Assembly (NCBI GenBank): GCA_034521445.1
Contig: JAXHMM010000011.1
Location: 1-64,000, forward strand
Reading direction: 5' to 3'
Length of the DNA: 64,000 nucleotides
DNA from: Balneolaceae bacterium
GTDB taxonomy: Bacteria; Bacteroidota; Rhodothermia; Balneolales; Balneolaceae
The notes under the pieces were generated by a model. That model ran no database searches and was not told the origin of the DNA. It worked only from the letters and a program-made list of their open reading frames with translations. Within the stretch, counting starts at the first letter, position 1; each line of letters begins with the position of its first letter. Of the stretch, positions 44,487 through 54,780 are shown piece by piece. The position numbers and the translations under genes are program-made.

Positions 44487-46260
44487 CGCCGACGTCCCCT
44501 CCGGCAATCTCGCCTTCGACCTCTGCAACGCCCTGTTCCGGGCCCTCTACCGGCTGGGACTGCGCCATGTGGTGATCTCCCCCGGATCGCGCTCCACCCC
44601 CCTGGTGCTGGCCGCCTCGGTCCATCCCGGCCTGGAAAAGCACGTGATTCTGGACGAACGGTCGGCCGCATTCACCGCCCTGGGCATTGGCAAGGCTACG
44701 GGACGGCCCGCCGTGCTGGTCTGCACCTCCGGTACCGCCCTGGCCAACTATTTCCCCGCCGTCATCGAGGCGCGCATGTCCGGCGTACCCCTGCTGCTGG
44801 CCACGGCCGACCGTCCGCCGCAGCTGGTGGGTACCGGCGCCAACCAGACCATACGCCAGGATGAACTTTACGGGGACTATCCCGTGCGCTACGCCAGCTT
44901 GCTGTCCGACGGGATCACCCCGGAGGAGACCGGGGAGCTGGCACGCAAACTATGGAATGCTGCGCGGGAGGGACGTGGACCCGCCCACCTGAACGCCCCT
45001 TTTGACAAGCCGCTGGAGCCTGATTCCGATCGCCTCGAGGAGGCGAACGATGCCAACGCACGACAGGTCCGGGAGGTGGAGGCCGAGGAAAGACCGGGAG
45101 TCGAATGGGGCGAGGCCCGTCCCGCGGCGGTCCCCGATCTTGCACCGGGCGGCGACGAGAAGGCCGGTCACATCGTGCCCGAAGCCCCCCTCGCCGTGGT
45201 GATACAGGGACCCCTCTCCCCCATGGAAGATCCCGGGGCCGCCGCGCGCCTGGCCCGCCGCCTGAACGCCCCCCTGCTCAGCGAGACGGGCGGGGACTCC
45301 TCCGCCCTGCACGACACATCCGACGGTACGGCGGTCACCGGTTTCGAGGGCTTCCTGCGCGACGGGGAAGCGCGGCGGGAGCTGCGCCCCCAGCTGATCC
45401 TGCGCTTCGGATTCCAGCCGGTGAGCAAGGCCCTGGAATATGCCCTGCGTGCCTGGGAGGGGGTCCCCCACTGGCATCTGGCCCACCCCTCCAATTCCCA
45501 CGACATCACCGTGTCGGTCACGCGCCGGCTGGCCTGGGACGGTCATTCGGAGCCGGATTGCCGGCTGCAGCCCGCCGGTCCCGACTGGCTGGCAGGCTGG
45601 CGCGCACGCGAGGAGGAATACGCGCGCCGCCGCGGAGAGGTGCTCGGCAGCAGAAACGGCGAAACCGGCAGCGATGGCACACACCTGGGCGACGGACAGC
45701 TCTACCATCGCCTGCTGCCGCAGGTGCCCCCGGACTGGTTCGCCTTTTTTTCGAACTCCTTCCCGGTACGCGACCGCCTGCTCTGCGGTCCGCCGCTCGC
45801 CTCCCCCGCCTTCGTCAGCCGCGGGGCCAGCGGCATCGACGGCATCACCTCCACCGCCATGGGCATCGCCCTGGCTTCCGGCAAAACCGGCGTGCTCTTC
45901 ACGGGCGATCTCGCCTTTCTTCACGACACCAACGCCCTGTTGGGCGGACAGTTGCCCTCCCAACCCCTGATCGTTATCATAGTCAACAACGGCGGAGGTT
46001 CCATCTTCCGCATGCTGCCCATCGCGGAACGCGGGGAGGTCTTCCGTCTCTATTTCGAAACCCCGCAGCAGGCCGATATCCGCAGCATGGCCGGGAGTTA
46101 CGGCCTGCCCTACACCCGCATCGAGACACCGTCCGAGCTCTCTTCGCTGGATCTGCAGGAGCTGGCCCGCCAGACCGGCCGGGGCCTGCACCTGGTCGAG
46201 TGCCGGACCGACGCCGAATACGCCATGAACCTGCGCAGGAGGCTGTGGGGAATCGCATGA
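44479..46260 (+). CDS. menD: SEPHCHC synthase MenD
   Basis: Thiamine-diphosphate enzyme joining isochorismate and 2-oxoglutarate. 593 residues. N-terminal pyrimidine domain has VVISPGSRSTPLVLAAS and the catalytic Glu in LDERSAAFTALGIGKATG; the C-terminal domain has GDLAFLHDTNALLGG (ThDP/Mg2+ motif) and NNGGGSIFRMLPI. A charged stretch near 190-235 (EVEAEERPGVEW) lengthens the middle domain. The stop overlaps menH (ATGA). Confidence 0.95.
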   Translation: MPDADVPSGNLAFDLCNALFRALYRLGLRHVVISPGSRSTPLVLAASVHPGLEKHVILDERSAAFTALGIGKATGRPAVLVCTSGTALANYFPAVIEARMSGVPLLLATADRPPQLVGTGANQTIRQDELYGDYPVRYASLLSDGITPEETGELARKLWNAAREGRGPAHLNAPFDKPLEPDSDRLEEANDANARQVREVEAEERPGVEWGEARPAAVPDLAPGGDEKAGHIVPEAPLAVVIQGPLSPMEDPGAAARLARRLNAPLLSETGGDSSALHDTSDGTAVTGFEGFLRDGEARRELRPQLILRFGFQPVSKALEYALRAWEGVPHWHLAHPSNSHDITVSVTRRLAWDGHSEPDCRLQPAGPDWLAGWRAREEEYARRRGEVLGSRNGETGSDGTHLGDGQLYHRLLPQVPPDWFAFFSNSFPVRDRLLCGPPLASPAFVSRGASGIDGITSTAMGIALASGKTGVLFTGDLAFLHDTNALLGGQLPSQPLIVIIVNNGGGSIFRMLPIAERGEVFRLYFETPQQADIRSMAGSYGLPYTRIETPSELSSLDLQELARQTGRGLHLVECRTDAEYAMNLRRRLWGIA

Positions 46261-47124
46261 CCGAAACGGTTAACGACATCGCCTATCACCTGGAAAGCCT
46301 GGGGGAGGATGGCGCCGGCCCCACCCTGCTGATGCTGCACGGCTTTATGGGCAGCGGCGCATGCTTTGATCACCTGGGTTCCGACCTGGCATCCTTCTGC
46401 CGGCCAGTGACACTGGACCTGCTGGGACACGGCCGCACGGAGGGACCGGCCGAACCGGACCGCTACCGCTGTGGCCGGCAGGTGGCCGACCTCCGCGAAA
46501 TCGTCCGTCGACTGGACCGCAAGCCGCTCTATCTTTACGGCTACAGCATGGGGGGACGGCTGGCCCTTCAGTACGCCCTGGAGCATCCTGAAACACTGAA
46601 AGGCCTGGTGCTGGAGAGCGCCCATCCCGGCCTGGAGGATGAAAACGAACGGGAGCGGCGGCGCAGGGAGGACGAGGAACGGGCCGCCGCCATCGAGGAG
46701 GATTTCGACGCCTTTCTGCAGCGCTGGGAGGAGCTGGAGCTCTTTGAGGTACCCTCCCCCATCTCTCCTGCCGGGGAAGGCGGGGAGCCCGGCAACAGCC
46801 CGCGTCGGCCGGATCCGAAACGATACCAACGCTACGCCGCGATACAGCGGAGCCAGCGGCCCGCATGCATGGCCGCCAGCCTCCGGGGCTTCGGCAGCGG
46901 CGCCATGCCCCCGGCCTGGGACCGCCTGGAGGGCTTCGGACTGCCCGTGCTTGCCCTGGCGGGGGAACACGACCCCAAATACCGCGGGATCGCCGCAAAC
47001 CTGAACCGACTGCTGCCGTACAACCGCGTCGACATCGTCCCGCAGGCCGCCCACCGCGTGCACCTGGACCAGCCCTTTTACCTTCTGAAACTTATCACCG
47101 CATTCTTAACCAACCACGAAGACC

Positions 47125-47150
<26 letters not shown>
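46257..47150 (+). CDS. menH: SHCHC synthase MenH (alpha/beta hydrolase)
   Basis: Removes pyruvate from SEPHCHC. 297 residues starting at the ATG that overlaps the menD stop; the frame extends upstream through menD but that part is not coding. Oxyanion motif is LLMLHGFMGSG; nucleophile is the Ser in LYGYSMGGRLALQYA; Asp in LAGEHDPKYRGIA and His in VPQAAHRVHLDQP complete the triad. About 25 extra residues (PISPAGEGGEPGNSPRRPDP) interrupt the lid. The last 26 bases overlap menB. Confidence 0.9.
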
Positions 47151-47964
<814 letters not shown>

Positions 47965-47969
47965 CGGCC

Positions 47970-49202
47970 CTACTCCCGGCGGATGGCGTCGATGGGCGTG
48001 AGACGGGCCGCACGAAGCGCCGGGTAGGTGCCGAAGACGATGCCTATGATCAGCGCAATGAGGCCGATGATAAGGAAAGTCTCCGCAGTGAAAACCACCC
48101 GGAAGGGCGCATCGGTCAGCCAGGTCACTAGAGGCACAGACGCCAGAGAGACCCCCATCCCAAGAAGCAGTCCCAGGGCGCTGCCCAGGCTGGAGATGGT
48201 GACCGACTCGGAGAGAAACTGCAACAGGATGTCCCTTCGCTTGGCGCCGGTCGCCTTGCGGATGCCGATTTCACTGGTGCGTTCGGTGATGGAGACCAGC
48301 AGCACATTCATCACGCCGATGCCGCCCACCACCACGGAGATGCCCGTAATGAGTCCCATAATCACCTTGAAGATGAGCATGGCGCGGCTGGCCTGCTCCA
48401 CGCGCATCCGGTTGGTGGCGATGGCAAAGGCCTCCTCCCCTTCCGCAAAGCGCCCGTCCAGCCACACCCGGATATCCTCTTCGATTCGGGGCACCTCCTC
48501 CACGCGCTCCGCCTGCAGGACCAGCCGGGGAGGCGCGGCGCGCAGCTCTTCCCGGCTCAGGGCCTCCATGGGCATGACCGCGCGGAGCAGACCCGTGGGA
48601 TCGTCTTCCACTACCCCGGCCACGCGCCAGCTGCGGCCGTTCAGCACCGCCTGCGTGCCCAGGGCCCCGGACACCTCACCGTCCCCGGATAGGCGCCGCG
48701 CCAGGGCGTGGTTGACCACCAGGCTGCTGTCCTCGCCGTTTTTCACCAGTTCCGCCAGGCTCGCACCGGCCACCCCTTCGGCCTGCTCCAGGAGGGGATC
48801 GCCGGCGGTCAGCACGGCGTAGGTAACGCCCAGTTCCCCTCCCCCGTCGGGACGCCTCACCAGGGCGCTGCCCTCCACGCGGGGGGAGACCGACACCACG
48901 CCCTCCAGTGCGCCGTGAAGTGCAGCCGCCTCTTCGGGTCCAAGCACGGGTACGTCCTCCCTCTCCACCCGTATCCCGTCTACCTGCCGGCTGGTGCGGC
49001 TCTGCACGATGAGGGTCTGCAGGGAGGTGGTGCTTTCGATCTGCTCGCGGGCATGCTGCTCCAGGCCGTCGGCCAGCGAGAGGATGGAGACGAGGGCCCC
49101 GACGCCGATAACGATGCCGAGGGTGGAGAGGGCGGTGTGGAGGGGGTTGGCCCGGATATTCTGCCAGGCCACGCCCACGGAGATCACTATTTTTTCAAGC
49201 AT
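47970..49202 (-). CDS. ABC transporter permease, MacB/FtsX type
   Basis: 410 residues with the MacB layout: one N-terminal helix (TALSTLGIVIGVGALVSILSL), a large periplasmic domain (about 45-270), then three helices in the FtsX domain with ITERTSEIGIRKATGAKRRDI, the segment that contacts the ATPase. No ATPase or membrane-fusion gene is next to it. Substrate unknown. It ends 5 bases from menB on the opposite strand. Confidence 0.9.
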   Translation of the reverse strand: MLEKIVISVGVAWQNIRANPLHTALSTLGIVIGVGALVSILSLADGLEQHAREQIESTTSLQTLIVQSRTSRQVDGIRVEREDVPVLGPEEAAALHGALEGVVSVSPRVEGSALVRRPDGGGELGVTYAVLTAGDPLLEQAEGVAGASLAELVKNGEDSSLVVNHALARRLSGDGEVSGALGTQAVLNGRSWRVAGVVEDDPTGLLRAVMPMEALSREELRAAPPRLVLQAERVEEVPRIEEDIRVWLDGRFAEGEEAFAIATNRMRVEQASRAMLIFKVIMGLITGISVVVGGIGVMNVLLVSITERTSEIGIRKATGAKRRDILLQFLSESVTISSLGSALGLLLGMGVSLASVPLVTWLTDAPFRVVFTAETFLIIGLIALIIGIVFGTYPALRAARLTPIDAIRRE

Positions 49203-49396
49203 TCTATAGAATTCGTGACGTATTCCAATTGGGTTTGCCTACGTCCGCTGCTGCACGCAAGTTACGTATGGTCCGTGACTCAAACCCCATCCTTACATCT
49301 GTTAAAGTATTTAAAAACAATATTTTATAGTTTTTTTTCTTGTTTGATTCGGTCCATTATGCTAGGTTGCCAACACTTGCACATTGAGGTATACCC

Positions 49397-50185
49397 ATGA
49401 GCATCCGCCGCGCCATCATATTATTGACAGTCCTGTTGCTTATTAGCGCAGCATGTGATAATAATATGGACGGGATCGACTCCTATCCCATGGAACTGAC
49501 ACCTATCTCCGAATCGGAATTGGGGCAGCGAACCGCCGAGTTCCGGGAACTGAGCGATGGACAAATCTGCACGGGACTCAACCGGTACGGCTATACGGCC
49601 GATCAGGGGGAATGTCACCGTGCGGAGGGAGCGGACTCAAGCATTACGCTCGACGAGGCCATTGCCATCCTTCGATCCGAACTGCCGAAATACCACGAAT
49701 TCACCAACCTGCAATCGGAAGGGGACATTCACATAAGGGATTACAGCGGCCGAGCAGACGTTCCGGACAGCGAATGGAAATTCCAACTGGGAAGACAGAT
49801 CGTAAACGGCATCCCGATCCGCTTTACCCGGATAGACATCTGGCTTTCAGCGGAGGGCATCTATAGAATCGACGGACACTGGTACCCCAACGTGGTGGTA
49901 CCCGACAGGTTTGCCGTCAACAGATCTCAGGCGCGCAATTCCGTTGTCGGCCATACCTTCAAATACCGCGACTGGACCGGCGGGGCGGCATTTAATATCG
50001 GTCCGGATGATCTGCCTCCCCCCGACTCCCTTGAGACGGTCGTCTTCCCTCACCGGGTAGGGGACACGATCCAGCTACGCCTCACCTGGCGTATTCCATT
50101 CGGGGAGGAATTCACCTGGCTGAATCTCTATGTAGATACGATGGACGGGCAGATCCTGGACGAAAATATGCTGGTTAATTTCTGA
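49397..50185 (+). CDS. Putative lipoprotein of unknown function
   Basis: 262 residues. Signal sequence IILLTVLLLISAAC places a Cys at about residue 20, followed by DNN; the lipobox is imperfect (S-A-A-C), so lipidation is likely but not certain. The mature part has a segment like the cystatin-fold PepSY/FTP domain (GRQIVNGIPIRFTRIDIWLSAEGIYRIDGHW), which often folds as an inhibitory or ligand domain. No catalytic motif. The 194-base upstream region is AT-rich with a T8 run. Confidence 0.7.
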   Translation: MSIRRAIILLTVLLLISAACDNNMDGIDSYPMELTPISESELGQRTAEFRELSDGQICTGLNRYGYTADQGECHRAEGADSSITLDEAIAILRSELPKYHEFTNLQSEGDIHIRDYSGRADVPDSEWKFQLGRQIVNGIPIRFTRIDIWLSAEGIYRIDGHWYPNVVVPDRFAVNRSQARNSVVGHTFKYRDWTGGAAFNIGPDDLPPPDSLETVVFPHRVGDTIQLRLTWRIPFGEEFTWLNLYVDTMDGQILDENMLVNF

Positions 50186-50199
50186 CTCGCCCGATCATG

Positions 50200-51537
50200 C
50201 TAATCCGCATGGCTTAGCATGTAATCCACCGCCAGGTAAGCCAGGGACCTCACGCCCAGCCGCATGCCCGACTCATCGATGTAGAAATCGGGGGTGTGGT
50301 GCGGGGTGGCGTTGGCCGGGTCCATATCCGCCGGCATGCCGCCGATGAAAATGTAGAGGCCGGGCACCTGCTGCTGGAAAAATGAGAAGTCCTCCGCCCC
50401 CGTAATGGCGTCCTCCAAAATCACGTTCTCCCCTCCCCCGGCGGCCTGTTGCAGGGAGGGCAGCATCTGCTGTGTGAGCTCCGGGTCGTTGTAGGTCACC
50501 GGCACGCCCAGCTCAATCTCCACCTCGGCCGTGGCACCCATGCTTTCGGCGATGGTGGTGGCCGTGTGGCGGATCTTCTCATGGATGATGGTCTTCATTT
50601 CAGGGTCCAGCGTGCGGATGGTGCCGATCATTTCGGCCGATTCCGGAATGATGTTGTTTCGCACGCCGCCGGAGATCTTGCCCACGGAGATCACGGCCGC
50701 CGCCTTGGTCAGCTCGGTCTGCCGGCTGACAATGGTCTGCAGCCCGTTAATGATCTGTGCCGAGGTGACGATGGGATCGACGCCCGTCCACGGTGTGGAG
50801 CCGTGCGTCTGCTTGCCGTGCACGGTAATCACAAAGCGGTCGGCCGCCGCCATGGAACCCCTCGGGCGGTAGTTCAGCTTGCCCACGGGCGTGTCGGAGT
50901 CAATGTGCTGTCCGAAAATCACGTCCACTTCCGGATTCTCCAGCACGCCCTCCTCCACCATCAGCTCGGCGCCGCCCTCCTCTCCCGGAGGCGCGCCCTC
51001 TTCGGCGGGTTGAAAGATAAATTTTACGGTGCCCGGCAACTGCTCCTTCATGTCGGTCAGGATCCTGGCCACCCCCATCAGCATGGCCACGTGGGTGTCG
51101 TGTCCGCAGGCATGCATCACGCCTACCTCCTGGCCCAGGAAGGTGGTGGTCTTGGTGGAGGCGAAAGGCACGTCCACCCGCTCGGTCACGGGGAGGGCGT
51201 CCATGTCCGCGCGTAGACCCACGACGGGACCAGGCCGCCCGCCCTCCAGTATACCCACCACGCCGGTGTGGGCCACACCGGTCTGCACCTCCATGCCCAG
51301 GGAGCGCAGGTAGTCGGCCACATACGCCGCCGTTTCGGTCTCCCGGTTGGAGAGCTCGGGGTTCTCATGGAAATGGCGGCGCCACTCCACCACCTGCTCG
51401 AAGAGGGCCTCCGACTGCTGGTCGATGATTTGGTGAAGCTCGTCAGCAGAGACGTTTTGTGCATAGGAGGATGGCGCGGCCAGGGCCAGAAGCAGGCAGG
51501 CAGCGGCCGGAATGTAGAGGCATCGGAAGACTTTCAT
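50200..51537 (-). CDS. Exported M20 amidohydrolase (hippurate/IAA-amino acid hydrolase type)
   Basis: 445 residues from the ATG at 51535-51537, which opens a signal peptide (IPAAACLLLALAAPSSYAQ); the frame continues upstream but without conserved character. Family segments: HFHENPELSNRE, GLRADMDALPV, MHACGHDTHVAMLMG, FQPAEEGAPPGEEGGAELM and ITGAEDFSFFQQQVPG, giving Asp, His, Cys and Glu metal ligands of M20D. Hydrolyses N-acyl amino acids, here probably in the periplasm. Confidence 0.9.
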   Translation of the reverse strand: MKVFRCLYIPAAACLLLALAAPSSYAQNVSADELHQIIDQQSEALFEQVVEWRRHFHENPELSNRETETAAYVADYLRSLGMEVQTGVAHTGVVGILEGGRPGPVVGLRADMDALPVTERVDVPFASTKTTTFLGQEVGVMHACGHDTHVAMLMGVARILTDMKEQLPGTVKFIFQPAEEGAPPGEEGGAELMVEEGVLENPEVDVIFGQHIDSDTPVGKLNYRPRGSMAAADRFVITVHGKQTHGSTPWTGVDPIVTSAQIINGLQTIVSRQTELTKAAAVISVGKISGGVRNNIIPESAEMIGTIRTLDPEMKTIIHEKIRHTATTIAESMGATAEVEIELGVPVTYNDPELTQQMLPSLQQAAGGGENVILEDAITGAEDFSFFQQQVPGLYIFIGGMPADMDPANATPHHTPDFYIDESGMRLGVRSLAYLAVDYMLSHAD

Positions 51538-51646
51538 GGATCCCGGGATTGGATGAAAAGGTACGTTGGATCGAACCTTCTGAATTAAGGGGGTTTGGCC
51601 GGAAAGCGCAAGAGGGCATATTACGATGAATATGATGCTGAAAATG

Positions 51647-51934
51647 TTATTCCCATTTACTCTTGTGTTTCTCAAGTCGCTCCTTTGCCTCCTCCAAGGT
51701 GTAACTCTCTCCTCTCTTGATCTGACCCTCAGCTTCCAGAATTTCTTCCAGCAGTTGAATTTTGTTGGTCATGCGCTCAAACTCAGCCACATCCATAAGT
51801 ACGGCGGCGCTCTTCCCATGCTGGGTGAGTAGGATCGGCTGTTTATCCTCCTTGATGCGCTGGATAAACTCGGCAGATCGTTTTCGGAATTCAGAGAGAG
51901 GCTGTACGTCTTCAGACAGGGAAATGGTATTCAT
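51647..51934 (-). CDS. Phd/YefM-family antitoxin without partner
   Basis: 95 residues from the ATG at 51932-51934 (MNTISLSEDVQPLSEFRKRSAEFIQ); an upstream start adds 10 doubtful residues. ILLTQHGKSAAVLMDVAEFERM is the YefM/Phd signature. A Doc or RelE/YoeB toxin gene would be expected immediately downstream, but only 109 bases separate it from the M20 gene and no toxin frame is seen. Orphan antitoxin, possibly after toxin loss. Confidence 0.85.
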   Translation of the reverse strand: MNTISLSEDVQPLSEFRKRSAEFIQRIKEDKQPILLTQHGKSAAVLMDVAEFERMTNKIQLLEEILEAEGQIKRGESYTLEEAKERLEKHKSKWE

Positions 51935-51970
51935 CGAACTATATTTAGTTTTTAGATATACCATTAATGT

Positions 51971-52009
51971 ACTTCATGAAGTTTTTTTATGCAATGAATT
52001 TCAATTCAT
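51971..52009. promoter_or_regulatory. Two palindromes in the phd / sigma factor divergent region
   Basis: ACTTCATGAAGT at 51971-51982 is a perfect 12-base palindrome, and ATGAATT-TC-AATTCAT at 51994-52009 is a second, 7-base-arm inverted repeat. They lie 37 and 60 bases upstream of the phd ATG. Phd/YefM proteins bind such palindromes to autorepress, so these are plausible operators; they could equally serve the sigma operon. Confidence 0.45.
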
Positions 52010-52121
52010 CTCACCTGATAATTAAAAGAGTCACCATCCAGGAAACACTTACAATTTTATTAAACTTTCCTGTAGCGTTTCGGGGGTGGGACGCATCCAA
52101 CCGACAAACAGCAACCACCGC

Positions 52122-52646
52122 ATGGGATCATCACAGCAGGAGCCGACAGTGCAGAGGGCGCGGACGGGCGACCAGTCCGCCTTCCGCGAACTGTACGAGC
52201 GGCATGTGGACGCACTCTTTCGCTTCCTGATGCAGTTCTCGGCGAACCGGGCGGAGGTGAAAGACTGGGTTCAGCAGGCCTTTATCAAAGCCTTTGAAAA
52301 TCTGAACACTTTCGAGGGCCGTTCGCAATTTCGAACCTGGCTCTGGCGCATCGCCATCAACGAGATGAAGATGAGCCGCCGCGGCGCCCTGCGCTTTGAC
52401 ACAATGGAGGAGCTGCCCGACAATGGGAAGGCGCAGGGCGGCCTGCCGCCCGAAACGCTGATGACCATGCGCAGCGAAATTGAGAACCTGGACGAGCGAA
52501 AGCGGATGGTCCTGATCCTCTACGAGGTGGAGGGCTACTCGCATCGCGAAATCGCCGGTATGCTGGAGGTGGGCGAGAGCACCTCGCGCACCATCCTGAC
52601 CCGCGCGAAATCGGAATTACGTGAACAGATAGGCAAACGACCATGA
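52122..52646 (+). CDS. ECF-type RNA polymerase sigma factor
   Basis: 174 residues from the ATG at 52122 (a GTG at 52086 would add 12 residues). Region 2 is DQSAFRELYERHVDALFRFLMQFS...VKDWVQQAFIKAFENL with FRTWLWRIAINE; region 4 is LDERKRMVLILYEVEGYSHREIAGMLEVGESTSRTILTRAKSEL. First gene of a three-gene operon whose members overlap by four bases each, followed by a single-helix membrane protein and a DUF4097 protein. Confidence 0.93.
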   Translation: MGSSQQEPTVQRARTGDQSAFRELYERHVDALFRFLMQFSANRAEVKDWVQQAFIKAFENLNTFEGRSQFRTWLWRIAINEMKMSRRGALRFDTMEELPDNGKAQGGLPPETLMTMRSEIENLDERKRMVLILYEVEGYSHREIAGMLEVGESTSRTILTRAKSELREQIGKRP

Positions 52647-53239
52647 ACAGCGACCGACACCAAAACCGCGACCGAAAAGACCGTGGGCGTTCCGGGGCTT
52701 CCTCCCACGAATACTACCGGGAGGAAGACCGGCCCACCTCCTCCGAGAAATCCTCCATGTGGACCGCCGTGGCGCAGCGCCTGCCCGGCGGCGGCGCCGG
52801 GTCCACCTCGGGACGGGAGGCCGGCCAGGGGTCCCCGCATCGGGGCGCCGCCTTCCACTGGCGCAGCTTCTGGATGGGACAGGCCGCGGCCGTGCTGCTC
52901 CTGCTGGCCCTGTTCGGAGCGTACACGCTCTGGCAGGAACTGGGAGGGGATTCGGCGCCCGAAAGCCGGCTGCAGCAAACCTACCGCACCTCCCTGCAGG
53001 AGCTCGCCTCCTCCGCACAGTTCCTCTCCACACCCGCCAGTGAGGTGCAACAGGAGGCCCTGGATTCGCAGCTCAGGGGACTCCAGGAGATCGACCGCAT
53101 GATCGAGGAGATGCGCAGCGACATGCTGCTCAACGGCTCCACCCGGGCCAAGCGCAGTCAGCTGCGCCGGCTCTACGCCACCAAACTCGACTTTGTACAG
53201 AAACTGATCCTAACCGAAGACCAAGAGGCATCCTCATGA
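52643..53239 (+). CDS. Single-pass membrane protein, likely anti-sigma-like regulator
   Basis: 198 residues: a long polar, probably disordered N-terminus (about 1-70), one membrane helix at 78-95 (WMGQAAAVLLLLALFGAYTLW) and a helical extracytoplasmic domain (QQTYRTSLQELASSAQFLS..., LRGLQEIDRMIEEM). No named anti-sigma motif is visible. Position between an ECF sigma gene and a surface adhesin gene, with ATGA overlaps on both sides, supports an anti-sigma role. Confidence 0.65.
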   Translation: MNSDRHQNRDRKDRGRSGASSHEYYREEDRPTSSEKSSMWTAVAQRLPGGGAGSTSGREAGQGSPHRGAAFHWRSFWMGQAAAVLLLLALFGAYTLWQELGGDSAPESRLQQTYRTSLQELASSAQFLSTPASEVQQEALDSQLRGLQEIDRMIEEMRSDMLLNGSTRAKRSQLRRLYATKLDFVQKLILTEDQEASS

Positions 53240-54666
53240 AACGTACCGTCCTTCTATTCAGCCTTTTCTGCCTGGCCCTGGTCCCCGCCCTCACGGCGCA
53301 GGACACCTACACCGGGGAGACCCGCGACGCCATCGACGGGAGAGGCGTCCAGAACTTCCAGGTGGAGCTGGGCAACGGCTTCACCGTCGTCCTCCGTGGC
53401 AGCGACACCGACAGCATCTCCTACCGTTACGCCTTCGAAGGGAACCGCCTGGCCCACGAACGCAACTTCAACCGGGCCGAATTCCGCCTGGAGCGACAGG
53501 GCGGCACGGCCTTGCTCAGCATACAATTTCCCGAGCTGGAAGATATGCGCCGTGAGGCCAATCAGTCCTGGCTGCAGCGCCTCTTCGGCAGCGACATACG
53601 GAATTTCAACATCGAGAAGCAGGAGCTGGTGATTGACATGCCGCAGGATCTTGCCCTACAACTGGGAACGCGCTATTCCAACGTCGATATTCGCAGCGTT
53701 GGCCGTGACCTTCAGGTATCAACACGGAGTGGAAAGGTGACTGTGGCAGACATTGGCGGTAACCTCTCGGTGTCCAACGAGTACGGAAACACGACGGCCC
53801 GCAACGTGGAGGGACAGGCCCATATCAACAGCCGTTCCGCGGACATTGTCCTCGAAAATATCGGCGGTCAAACACAAATTATCAGTCCCTACAGCAATAT
53901 TGACCTGTCCGACATCCGCGGGACCGTCGGTGTACAGAACCAGAGCGGTACGGTGGAGGCAACAGGCATCCGCGGCACCCTGCAGGTACGGGGGGACTAT
54001 TCCTCCATGAATATCCGGGAAGTGGAGGGAGGGGTAACCGTTCAGAGTCGGAGTGGGGAATTGACCATTGAAAACGTCCCCCAGCTGGCATTTGCCGGCG
54101 AGTACACCGACATTACGGCCAGAAATCTCACCGGCACCGAACCCAGCTCCATTGAAAACCGGTCGGCTTCGATGAACGTACGCAACGTCACAGGAAGCCT
54201 GCAGATTTCCGGTGAGTACCTGGAGGTAAATCTGGAAGACATCCGGGGAGATCTGAGCGTCGAAAACCGGTCCGGTTCTGTGACCGCTGACGGGGTGCAA
54301 CGCACCACCAACATCCAGGGTGAATATCTTGAAATCGACCTCAACCGGTTTTCCGGGGCCGTGCTGGGCATACACAATCGCTCGGGTGACGTCAACGTGG
54401 AGAGTACAGGCTCCCTTTCGCAGGTGAATATACAGGTAACCTACGGGGACGTGCAGTTCACGCTGAACGAAAAATATTCCGGTCACTATAATTTTTATGC
54501 ACGCTACGGAGAACTGACCGTTCCAAATCTCTTCACTTCCAATGGACGAGGGGTTGAAATACCCGATAAGCAAGAAGATGTACTTACGGGTTCAATAGGA
54601 AATAGTCAGAGCCGTTTCGAAATCCAAACGCAGAACGGCGACATTACGATCACCGCAAACTACTGA
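53236..54666 (+). CDS. DUF4097/GIN-domain adhesin-like beta-helix protein
   Basis: 476 residues: signal peptide (VLLFSLFCLALVPALTAQ), then a right-handed beta-helix built of coils of about 21 residues. Two coil types alternate: one containing (N/S)RSG(S/D/E)V, the other containing (G/S)(E/D/P)Y, for example VENRSGSVTADGV then NIQGEYLEIDLNRFSG. At least seven coils are visible between residues 150 and 420. DUF4097 proteins are common downstream of ECF sigma factors in Bacteroidota; ligand unknown. Followed by a strong terminator. Confidence 0.85.
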   Translation: MKRTVLLFSLFCLALVPALTAQDTYTGETRDAIDGRGVQNFQVELGNGFTVVLRGSDTDSISYRYAFEGNRLAHERNFNRAEFRLERQGGTALLSIQFPELEDMRREANQSWLQRLFGSDIRNFNIEKQELVIDMPQDLALQLGTRYSNVDIRSVGRDLQVSTRSGKVTVADIGGNLSVSNEYGNTTARNVEGQAHINSRSADIVLENIGGQTQIISPYSNIDLSDIRGTVGVQNQSGTVEATGIRGTLQVRGDYSSMNIREVEGGVTVQSRSGELTIENVPQLAFAGEYTDITARNLTGTEPSSIENRSASMNVRNVTGSLQISGEYLEVNLEDIRGDLSVENRSGSVTADGVQRTTNIQGEYLEIDLNRFSGAVLGIHNRSGDVNVESTGSLSQVNIQVTYGDVQFTLNEKYSGHYNFYARYGELTVPNLFTSNGRGVEIPDKQEDVLTGSIGNSQSRFEIQTQNGDITITANY

Positions 54667-54691
54667 TACCGCACCTTCCCCTTCCCCATGC

Positions 54692-54727
54692 AAAAAGGGC
54701 TGCCCGATAAACCGGGACAGCCCTTTT
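54692..54727. terminator. Bidirectional hairpin terminator
   Basis: AAAAAGGGCTG at 54692 pairs with CAGCCCTTTT ending at 54727; the inner part CCCG-ATAAA-CCGGG adds pairs. A-rich and T-rich flanks on the two sides allow termination in both directions, for the sigma/DUF4097 operon (plus) and glnN (minus). Confidence 0.85.
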
Positions 54728-54780
54728 GCGTTGGCCATTCATTACGGAGTTCGCGCAGGCCGCGGAGGTCCCATCACGCC

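Noticed and set aside
45105-46256. Long upstream extension of the menH frame through menD
   Set aside because: Translation is Arg/Pro/Gly-rich noise in another frame of menD; the MenH fold begins at the ATG at 46257.
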